Of a stretch of DNA of 12,292 nt, positions 1 to 6,472 are shown piece after piece (positions within the stretch are counted from its first letter, which is position 1; every line of letters begins with the position of its first letter). Under the pieces are notes generated by a model, which was given only the letters and a program-made list of their open reading frames with translations, was not told the DNA's origin and made no database searches. The translations under genes were made by a program, and so were the position numbers. The DNA comes from CAYOXX01 sp964408025 (lineage in GTDB: Bacteria; Acidobacteriota; DATKUA01), in NCBI GenBank assembly GCA_964408025.1, contig CAYOXX010000092.1, positions 1-12,292 of the forward strand. Direction: 5' to 3'.

Positions 1-2226
1 GAAGAAGGTGCGGTCAGCCTGTGTGAGGCCGAACTCGTGGCTGCCGTAGTAGTTGTCGGTGTAGCCGAGGAATAGCACCGTGCGCGGATTAATCTTGTAG
101 GAGAAGAGTAGCTGAGTGAAGAAGCGCCGGTAGACCGGATTGATCTCAAAGTTGTAGATAGCAGAATTGTAGCGGTAGTCGACGTACTGGAGTATCGAGC
201 GCAGAAGGGCGCGCCTGCTGAACTGGTAGACGGCCATGGCCTGTGTGATGTTGGCGGTGTAGAGGCGGCCGCCGTCGACGTTCATCCGCTCGAAAGTGTG
301 ATCCAGGATGAGCCGCAAGTGGATTCCGAGGCGATACTCGGCGTACGGGTTAAGGCGGATTCTTCTGCCGGGCCGGGTGTTGGCATAGTCGATGCGGTCC
401 CCAATGACACCGTAGAATCCGGCGTACAGATCGGCTGTCGGTCGGAAATTGGTGTTGATCTGAAGGAGATTCTGGTCGAACTCCAGGCCGCCGTACGCCT
501 CCTGAGTAAATCGGTAATTGACTTGGGCATAGGATTGCATCAGACCCCGGTAGGTGAAACTCAGGTAGCCATTTCTCGAAAGCAGATTCCCTCGGAGGTC
601 ATCGTAAAAGGAGAAATAACCGTGGACGCCGAAACCCGACCACCATGAGCCCGGCTGCGCGATCCAGTCGTACCAGAGGCCGCCCTCGTAGTTGCGGTAG
701 TCGACCCTGGGCACGAAGCCCAGGTCCGCCCTGAAGCCGGCGCCGACCTGCTCGAAATCGAACCACCAGCCGACGTTCCGGGTCTCGTGATCGTACTCGA
801 ACGTTATCGCCCGATCGCTGAAGCCCCCCTGTGGTTGACCGAACTGCGCCGCGACTTCGTCGGGGTACCTGGTGCTGGTGCCGAACACCTGCAGCTTGAT
901 CTCGTCCGTGTCGGTGAGACGGAAGTGGCCATCGAACTCGAACACCCGGTTGAAGTAGTTTTCTCCTTCGCGGTCGGTGAGGAACACGCCCAGCGTGTAC
1001 CTGCTGCCGATGTCCCGCTTGTATCGGAAGACCGCCGCCGTGGACTCGGACCGTATCGAGGTTGACGAGGAGCCCTGGCTGCCCGGGAAGATCAGGTTGG
1101 TGAGATCATCCCGAACGATGTAGGCGCCCAGTGTATTGGCCCCCTCCTTGCCCGTCAGCTTGAAGCCCCAGAGGGGATCGCGCATCGTGCGGGTGTAAAC
1201 GACGTCCAGCATCGGGTGACTGAAGAAGTCGGCCCCCTCGGTGAAGAAAGGGCGCCTTTCCTGGTAGTAGAGGGCGAACGGTTCGTTGATATCGAGCTGT
1301 AAGGCGTCCGCCTCGACCTGCGAGAAGTCAGGATTCGCTGTGGCGCTCAGGGTCATGTTCGGTGTGATGCCCCAACGGACGGTGATGCCGACCTCGGCCT
1401 CCTGGTTTGCTCTCTCGAAGTCGCCGCCGGGGAGGTCGGCCCTCTCGTCGGTGCGCACGGCGGTGATGGTGGGATTGATCTCGGTGTTGCGGCCGGGATC
1501 GGCTCCCTCGAAGCCCTCTATCTTCACCATCTGACACAGCAGGCAGTTGTTGCTCCTGTCGAAGGGGACAAGCCCAATCAAGTGGCGGAAGCTTCGGGGG
1601 TAGGCGCGCCAGGCGTCGAAGCCCCACACCTGATTTCCGTCGCTGCGCTGAAAGCGAAGCGAGCTGAAAGGTATTACCATCTCGACGGAGTATCCCCAGT
1701 CGTAGATGCGGCCTGCAGATTCCCAGATGGCGTCCCAACTGGAGTCCTCTCCCTGTTGTGTTTTGATGGCATCGTACTGCGAACCGACCGGATTGGAGAT
1801 CAGAATATAGCTTCTGCGCTCGTCGTCGAAGGTATCCAGGATCACGGCTACCGTATCGTCTCTAAAGCAGTTGTCGTGGTCCCAGTAGCGGGAGCGGATT
1901 GCGGACGTGTCGGGGTCGTAGCAGCGGAAGGCGGCATAGAAGTTGTTGTCGTCGTAGGCCAGCATCACCTCGGTGCGCACCGGCGGCGGCACGTTCTCGC
2001 CCGGCTCGAATTCGTAGTTCAGCTCCAGTAAAAGCGCGCTCTCCCAGACCTCATCGTCAAGGACGCCGTCAACGCGTATTCCTGAAGCGATCCGTGGCAC
2101 CATATAAACCGACCTGCCGTCGTCGGTCGTCGCGACGGCGGTATCGTCGCTGGCGAGGAGTTGCGAACACAAAAGCGAAAATGACAGCGAAACGATAGCA
2201 AGACACCTCATAACTGATCTGCGCAT
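1..2226 (-). CDS. DUF5916 / CBM9-like secreted outer-membrane protein (3' end beyond window)
   Basis: I read an open frame of 742 codons running off the left edge. ATG at 2226 is preceded by a purine-rich AAGGGGAAGGG, which fits a ribosome binding site. Residues 1-25 form a signal peptide (basic start, Leu/Ser-rich core, likely cleavage after LLA). Residues about 50-195 resemble the CBM9-like sugar-binding fold that opens DUF5916 proteins: VDGVLDDEVW at 52-61, then alternating Tyr/Phe strands and GYSVEMVIPF near 178. The rest matches the DUF5916 C-terminal region, with the hallmark DFSQVEAD followed by QERRPFFTEG and then many short amphipathic strands rich in Tyr, Phe and Arg, typical of an outer-membrane beta-barrel. 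Family proteins usually end soon after a strand like the last one seen (RTFF), so perhaps only a dozen residues are missing; this is inference. The biochemical role of the family is not established. A CxxC pair (C228, C231) sits between the two regions. It follows thiG on the same strand after a 325-bp gap, so it is probably transcribed separately. Confidence 0.85.
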   Translation of the reverse strand, partial: MRRSVMRCLAIVSLSFSLLCSQLLASDDTAVATTDDGRSVYMVPRIASGIRVDGVLDDEVWESALLLELNYEFEPGENVPPPVRTEVMLAYDDNNFYAAFRCYDPDTSAIRSRYWDHDNCFRDDTVAVILDTFDDERRSYILISNPVGSQYDAIKTQQGEDSSWDAIWESAGRIYDWGYSVEMVIPFSSLRFQRSDGNQVWGFDAWRAYPRSFRHLIGLVPFDRSNNCLLCQMVKIEGFEGADPGRNTEINPTITAVRTDERADLPGGDFERANQEAEVGITVRWGITPNMTLSATANPDFSQVEADALQLDINEPFALYYQERRPFFTEGADFFSHPMLDVVYTRTMRDPLWGFKLTGKEGANTLGAYIVRDDLTNLIFPGSQGSSSTSIRSESTAAVFRYKRDIGSRYTLGVFLTDREGENYFNRVFEFDGHFRLTDTDEIKLQVFGTSTRYPDEVAAQFGQPQGGFSDRAITFEYDHETRNVGWWFDFEQVGAGFRADLGFVPRVDYRNYEGGLWYDWIAQPGSWWSGFGVHGYFSFYDDLRGNLLSRNGYLSFTYRGLMQSYAQVNYRFTQEAYGGLEFDQNLLQINTNFRPTADLYAGFYGVIGDRIDYANTRPGRRIRLNPYAEYRLGIHLRLILDHTFERMNVDGGRLYTANITQAMAVYQFSRRALLRSILQYVDYRYNSAIYNFEINPVYRRFFTQLLFSYKINPRTVLFLGYTDNYYGSHEFGLTQADRTFF

Positions 2227-2551
2227 TGCGAGCCCTTCCCCTTATTATTGGTCAGCAATACCCACCAGTTTGGAAATCTCCGTTTTCATTAAACATCGAC
2301 TAAATGACTTTTATTGCATTAAGCCGATCGTCGATCCGAAATCCCCTTCGGGTAATAGAAGGGTGTATTGTTAAGACGCAAAAACGATCTAGAAGGTTTG
2401 CTACTTGGAGGAATCCATCCCCTTATTCGCGCGGGCGAGGAGAGCACCGAAGGGAGTAGTTACGTCGGAAGGCACAAATGGCGAGGAAGATAGTGGGGAA
2501 TAATCTTGATCCGTTTTACCCGGTGAACCTCGAGGCCTGTACGTTAAATCG
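2227..2551. other. Intergenic region between thiG and the DUF5916 gene, no gene seen
   Basis: This gap is AT-richer than the surrounding genes, as expected of a 5' region for the minus-strand DUF5916 gene. I see no convincing -35/-10 pair, no U-tract terminator for thiG and no riboswitch core. An imperfect dyad GATCG-T-CGATC lies at 2326-2336. A 38-codon frame starting at ATG 2478 on the plus strand runs antisense into the thiG end and shows no sign of being real. Confidence 0.5.
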
Positions 2552-3325
<774 letters not shown>

Positions 3326-3360
3326 CGGGCTCTCCTCCGGGGGAGTGTGCTGCCGCATCA

Positions 3361-3366
3361 ATCATA
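3361..3366 (-). promoter_or_regulatory. Candidate -10 element for thiG
   Basis: TATGAT (5 of 6 matches to TATAAT) reads on the minus strand. It would start transcription near 3354, giving a leader of about 30 nt that contains the GGAGGAG ribosome binding site. A -35 hexamer at 16-17 bp is poor (TTTATT). The call rests on position and the -10 alone. Confidence 0.4.
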
Positions 3367-3420
3367 CTACTCCGGCGAGAAAAATAAAGGCCCTTTGCCT
3401 TTTTCGCGCGCGGTGGCTCG

Positions 3421-3429
3421 TGTTAGAAT
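3421..3429 (+). promoter_or_regulatory. Candidate extended -10 promoter for the cstA-PilZ operon
   Basis: TGTTAGAAT is an extended -10 (TG, one base, then TAGAAT, 5 of 6 to consensus). No good -35 is found 17 bp upstream, which extended -10 promoters tolerate. Transcription would start near 3436 and give a leader of about 60 nt before the GTG at 3498. The same TGNTARAWT pattern precedes the cyclase and PBP genes. Confidence 0.45.
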
Positions 3430-3497
3430 CCTGCAAACGATTGAGTGCAACGGCCCGCCGCAGAGTGGGCCTCTGACAGCCGGTGGGGGAGGCTGAC

Positions 3498-5252
3498 GTG
3501 AACGCGCTGCTGGTGATGGCTCTGGCAATCCTCGGCTTCGCCGTCGCCTATCGCTACTACGGCCGCTTCATCGGTGACAAGGTCCTGGGCCTCGATCCCG
3601 GTCGGCCCACGCCCGCGCAAACCGTCAACGACGGCGTCGACTACGTGCCGACGCGCCCGGAGGTTCTCTTCGGCCACCACTTCGCGTCGATAGCTGGGCT
3701 CGGCCCGATCATCGGACCCGCCATCGCCGTGGTCTGGGGCTGGCTGCCCGCGCTGCTCTGGGTGGTGCTCGGCTCTATCTTGATCGGCGCGGTGCACGAC
3801 TTCGCCGTCCTCGGCATCAGCGTCCGCCACGGTGGTCGCTCGATCGGCGACGTCGCCGACGAGGTCCTCGGGCCGCGAGCCCGCATTCTGTTCATGCTCA
3901 TCATCCTCTTCGCCATCGCGCTGGCCATGGGCGTCTTCGTGCTCGTCATCGCCGACCTCTTCACCTACTACGACCTGCCGCCGACGGTGGCCCCCACGGT
4001 GACTTCGCCCCCCGAGGGCGAAGTCGGCTGGGCCCACCCGCAGGCGGTGCTGCCCAGCCTCGGCCTCATCGTGCTGGCCGCCGCCATAGGCTTCCTCGTC
4101 TACAAGAAGAGGCTCCCGTTCGGGCCGACGATCGCCGTCGGCGTCGCACTGATGTTCGCCCTCCTGCTCGCCGGCATCGCCCTGCCGCTGGCGGTGGCGA
4201 ACAAGCAGTTCTGGATCTTCCTGTTGCTCGGCTACGCCTTCGTGGCCTCGGTGCTGCCGGTCTGGCTGCTGCTGCAACCGCGCGACTTCCTCAGCAGCTT
4301 CAACCTCTACGCGCTCCTGCTGCTGCTGGCCGCCGGCTTCGTCTGGAGTCGCCCGCGGATCGGCGCCCCGGCCCTGAACACCGCTGTCATCAACAACCCC
4401 GAGGCCGGCCTGCCGGCGATGCTGCCGTTCCTGTTCATCACCGTCGCCTGCGGCGCCGTCAGCGGCTTCCACTGCATGGTAAGCTCCGGCACCTCGAGCA
4501 AGCAGCTGCGCAGCGAGGCCGACGCCCGCCTGATCGGCTACGGCGGCATGCTCACCGAGGGATTCCTGGCCGTGATCGTCATCCTCGCCTGCACCGCCGG
4601 CTACGGCCTCGCCGAGTGGAACGGTATCTACGACGGGTGGCTCACCGGGCTGGGCGCCACCATCGGAGCATTCGTCGTCGGCGCGGCGAACGTCGTCAGC
4701 TCGCTCGGCATCCCGACGCTGGTCGCCAAGACCTTTTTCGCCGTCACCATCGTCGCCTTCGCCATGACCACGCTCGACACCGGCACCCGCCTGATACGCT
4801 ACAACGTCGAGGAGCTGGCGCGCATCTTCAGGCTGCCTGCCTTCCTGCGCAACCGCTACGCCGCCGGCGTCGTCGCCGTCGCCGCCATCAGCTGCTTCGC
4901 GCTCATGAGCATCGGCGGCAGGCCGGCGGGCAGGGTCCTCTGGGTCCTGTTCGGCACCTCCAACCAGCTCCTGGCGGGAGTGGCGCTGCTGGTGGCCACC
5001 GTTTACTTCTTCAAGCGTCGCCGGCCGACCTGGGTCACCTTCCTGCCGATGCTTTTCATGCTGGTGGTCACCACCTGGGCTCTCGGCCAAAATATGATAG
5101 ACTGGTCGCGGGACTCCTCCCGTAACATGCCGCTGCTCGCCGTAGGCGGAGCGATATTCGCACTGCTTGCCTGGCTGGTAGCGGAGGCGATAATAAACTT
5201 CGCGGCCTACCGGCGACGCCGCGGCAACGCGGCCGCCGCTGATAAAACGTAG
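3498..5252 (+). CDS. cstA: CstA-family carbon starvation protein (pyruvate/peptide transporter)
   Basis: This is an integral inner-membrane transporter of the CstA/BtsT family; E. coli members import pyruvate, and CstA has also been linked to peptide uptake. The start is GTG 3498: GGGGGAGG lies 5 nt ahead, and MNALLVMALAILGF matches how family members begin; an in-frame GTG at 3483 lacks such a site. The 584-residue protein is shorter than E. coli CstA (about 700). Family signatures are present: PTRPEVLFGHHFASIAG at 51-67, GAVHDF at 97-102, SGFHCMVSSGTSSKQL at 322-337, YGGMLTEGF at 348-356, TTLDTGTRLIRY at 424-435 and FGTSNQLLAG at 485-494. About 15 hydrophobic segments fill the chain, and the C terminus ends in a basic YRRRRG cytoplasmic tail. 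The usual small partner (YbdD/YjiX, DUF466) is absent; instead two PilZ genes follow 14 nt after the stop. Which substrate it carries cannot be told from sequence. Confidence 0.95.
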   Translation: MNALLVMALAILGFAVAYRYYGRFIGDKVLGLDPGRPTPAQTVNDGVDYVPTRPEVLFGHHFASIAGLGPIIGPAIAVVWGWLPALLWVVLGSILIGAVHDFAVLGISVRHGGRSIGDVADEVLGPRARILFMLIILFAIALAMGVFVLVIADLFTYYDLPPTVAPTVTSPPEGEVGWAHPQAVLPSLGLIVLAAAIGFLVYKKRLPFGPTIAVGVALMFALLLAGIALPLAVANKQFWIFLLLGYAFVASVLPVWLLLQPRDFLSSFNLYALLLLLAAGFVWSRPRIGAPALNTAVINNPEAGLPAMLPFLFITVACGAVSGFHCMVSSGTSSKQLRSEADARLIGYGGMLTEGFLAVIVILACTAGYGLAEWNGIYDGWLTGLGATIGAFVVGAANVVSSLGIPTLVAKTFFAVTIVAFAMTTLDTGTRLIRYNVEELARIFRLPAFLRNRYAAGVVAVAAISCFALMSIGGRPAGRVLWVLFGTSNQLLAGVALLVATVYFFKRRRPTWVTFLPMLFMLVVTTWALGQNMIDWSRDSSRNMPLLAVGGAIFALLAWLVAEAIINFAAYRRRRGNAAAADKT

Positions 5253-5254
5253 CG

Positions 5255-5259
5255 AGGAG
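5255..5259 (+). promoter_or_regulatory. Ribosome binding site fixing the TTG start of the first PilZ gene
   Basis: AGGAG lies 7 nt before TTG 5267 and 3 nt after the cstA stop codon. There is no ATG or GTG near the N terminus, so this site decides the TTG start. Its position suggests translational coupling to cstA. Confidence 0.75.
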
Positions 5260-5266
5260 ACGGAAG

Positions 5267-5671
5267 TTGCGAAAAGGATCTTTTAGCGGGGGCGAGAGAA
5301 GGGAAGCCAACAGGCTGGACGCCTCGGCGGCGCTCAGGATCGTGCCGATCTACGGCGCCGATCCCGATCTCAATTCGTCCCGGTCCGCCCCGGCAAAGGC
5401 GCTCAACCTCTCCTGCAACGGCATCCTGTTCACAACCGACCGGGAGCTCGACGTCGGGACCCTGGTTAAAACCGAGATTCAAATCGACGACATCCCCGCT
5501 TTCAAACGGGCCGCCAAGAGAGACAGCAGCGGCCGCGAGGCCGACCTGGTCGCCGTGGGAGAGGTGAAGCGGATCAACAGGGTCCGCGGCGTCGGCTTCG
5601 AGGTGGCCGTCAACTTCGTCGCCATCGACGAGGGCGACAGCGCCGCCCTCAGGCAGCTCGTCGACGGCTGA
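5267..5671 (+). CDS. PilZ domain protein, first copy (putative c-di-GMP receptor)
   Basis: This is a single-domain cytoplasmic protein of 134 residues from a TTG start. It carries both PilZ signatures for binding cyclic di-GMP: RxxxR at R12-R16 (in GERREANR) and NxSxxG at N47-G52 (NLSCNG). These are followed by the beta-strand pattern expected of the PilZ barrel (LVAVGEVKRI near 94, GVGFEVAVNFVAI at 108-120). No membrane segment or second domain is present, so it would work as a stand-alone receptor or adaptor. It begins 14 nt after the cstA stop and is almost certainly in the same transcript. It is about 56% identical, without gaps, to the next gene (75 of 134 positions by my hand count), so the two arose by tandem duplication. 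Its target is unknown; the transporter encoded ahead of it is the obvious candidate, but that is inference. Confidence 0.87.
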   Translation: MRKGSFSGGERREANRLDASAALRIVPIYGADPDLNSSRSAPAKALNLSCNGILFTTDRELDVGTLVKTEIQIDDIPAFKRAAKRDSSGREADLVAVGEVKRINRVRGVGFEVAVNFVAIDEGDSAALRQLVDG

Positions 5672-5697
5672 CATCGCTGGCGTGACGGCGCCGGATC

Positions 5698-5704
5698 GAG
5701 GAGG
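5698..5704 (+). promoter_or_regulatory. Ribosome binding site fixing the TTG start of the second PilZ gene
   Basis: GAGGAGG lies 6 nt before TTG 5711. The first residues that follow (MRxG) align with those of the upstream paralogue, confirming that both genes really use TTG. Confidence 0.75.
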
Positions 5705-5710
5705 AAACAG

Positions 5711-6118
5711 TTGCGCAACGGAGACCGTGAGGCGGGCGAGCGAAGAAAGTTCACCAGGGTCGCGGCGTCGGCCGTGCTGGAGATCATGCAGATTGACCGC
5801 GCCGACCCCGAGCTGGCGTCGGACCGCTACACCCCGGCCGAGTCGCTGAACCTCTCAGTCGGCGGCCTGCTCCTGACCACCGACCTGGAACTCGACATCG
5901 GCGCGCTGGTGAAGATGAAGCTCCGCCTCAGCGAGATCTCAGCCTTCAAGCCGGCGAAGGAGCGGGACCGCTCCGGTGAGGCTCCCGACCTGGTGGCCGT
6001 CGGAGAGGTAGTGCGCGTCAGGGGGGCGCGCGAGATCGGCTTCGAGGTAGCCGTCAGGTTCGTCGCCATCCACGACGGCGACGTGGCCGCCCTGCGGCGC
6101 CTCGTGGGCGAACGCTAG
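5711..6118 (+). CDS. PilZ domain protein, second copy (putative c-di-GMP receptor)
   Basis: This 135-residue paralogue of the preceding gene also starts at TTG. The binding signatures are intact: RxxxR at R12-R16 (GERRKFTR) and NxSxxG at N47-G52 (NLSVGG), in exactly the same positions as in the first copy. Conserved blocks shared by the pair include LVAVGEV at 94-100, GFEVAV at 110-115 and FVAI at 117-120. The least conserved stretches are residues 3-8, 13-18 and 101-109. Conservation of both motifs in both copies suggests that each still binds ligand. The gap from the first copy is 39 nt with no promoter or terminator seen, so it should be the third gene of the cstA operon. The stop codon TAG overlaps the left arm of the inverted repeat that follows. 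As with the first copy, the partner protein is unknown. Confidence 0.87.
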   Translation: MRNGDREAGERRKFTRVAASAVLEIMQIDRADPELASDRYTPAESLNLSVGGLLLTTDLELDIGALVKMKLRLSEISAFKPAKERDRSGEAPDLVAVGEVVRVRGAREIGFEVAVRFVAIHDGDVAALRRLVGER

Positions 6119-6373
6119 CCCGCATATTGCACGAGGTTTGGCCGGCTCTGGTGTTAAGTGATTGATGTGTTGATCTTTCCAGCGCTCTCTTCACACGACT
6201 GCGAGGTTACATATTGTCAGCGGCGAGCCGATTTTCTCGAAGGTCGCGGCGGGGGCGGTTTTGGACCCGCAGGCGTGGTTAGCGCCACGTCAAGGGCCCA
6301 AAATCGGCCGCAACAAAGAGATTCGGGAAAAGAGGCCGCCGGACGTCTGAATCTTGTGCAATATGCAGGCTGG
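6115..6373. repeat. Long inverted repeat enclosing about 210 bp (structured RNA or MITE-like element)
   Basis: The left arm 6115-6138 and right arm 6350-6373 are inverted copies. The core GCATATTGCAC (6122-6132) matches GTGCAATATGC (6356-6366) perfectly. From 6118-6138 against 6350-6370 I count 18 Watson-Crick pairs, 2 G-U pairs and a single C-A mismatch; three further pairs (one G-U) extend it outward through the stop codon of the PilZ gene. G-U pairs in the arms are compatible with a stem formed as RNA. No target-site duplication is visible at any plausible boundary, which weakens a transposon reading. There is no U-tract, so it is not a simple intrinsic terminator. I do not recognise it as 6S RNA, tmRNA, RNase P RNA or a known riboswitch. 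Confidence 0.6.
6251..6311. other. Strong 61-nt hairpin inside the inverted-repeat element
   Basis: The stem can be read directly. GGTTTTGG (6257-6264) pairs with CCAAAATC (6298-6305), with a G-U at 6258/6304. It continues outward through 6256/6306 and 6253-6254/6308-6309, and inward through CCC 6266-6268 with GGG 6294-6296. An inner helix, 6272-6278 with 6285-6291, closes a 6-nt loop. Small mismatches and one internal loop (GCA/AA) interrupt it, as in a folded RNA arm. No function is assigned. Confidence 0.5.
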
Positions 6374-6392
6374 GGCGCCGGCCGGCGGCGCC
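6374..6392. other. GC-only hairpin GGCGCCG-GCCGG-CGGCGCC
   Basis: A perfect 7-bp stem with a 5-nt loop lies immediately outside the right arm of the inverted repeat and about 65 bp before the cyclase promoter. No T-run follows on either strand, so it is not an intrinsic terminator. It could stall polymerase, stabilise the 3' end of the PilZ transcript, or simply reflect high GC. Confidence 0.4.
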
Positions 6393-6457
6393 AGCGCATC
6401 CGCGAGTCCCGCAGCCGTAGGGCGTTGAGGAAAGCACCCGGTTAAGCCCGCCTCCTA

Positions 6458-6466
6458 TGGTAGAAT
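6458..6466 (+). promoter_or_regulatory. Extended -10 promoter of the cyclase gene, probably leaderless
   Basis: TGGTAGAAT (TG, one base, TAGAAT) ends 6 nt before the ATG at 6473, so a normal start point would fall on the A of the ATG. No Shine-Dalgarno sequence precedes this ATG, in contrast to thiG, cstA, both PilZ genes and groES. The -35 region (CCGGTT) is poor. Confidence 0.5.
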
Positions 6467-6472
6467 GCAGCC

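Noticed and set aside
298..2031. Plus-strand frames at 298-648, 787-1065 and 1582-2031
   Set aside because: They lie antisense to the continuous DUF5916 frame, which has a signal peptide and family motifs throughout.
2326..2336. Dyad GATCG-T-CGATC in the thiG-DUF5916 gap as a regulatory site
   Set aside because: Short and single, with the outer bases already mismatched; no support beyond the dyad itself.
3386..3396. Dyad AAAGG-C-CCTTT between the divergent thiG and cstA promoters as an operator
   Set aside because: Five-base arms in a low-complexity A/T context are expected by chance; no second copy was found nearby.
3423..5090. 555-codon open frame on the minus strand opposite cstA
   Set aside because: Its translation is a low-complexity run of Asp, Glu, His, Gln and Arg, the typical mirror image of a GC-rich membrane-protein gene. 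The plus-strand CstA reading is unambiguous.
6427..6450. GAGGAAAGCACCCGG-like stretch as the P4 region of RNase P RNA
   Set aside because: It resembles GAGGAAAGTCCGG only at the start; the other universally conserved RNase P RNA segments are not found around it.
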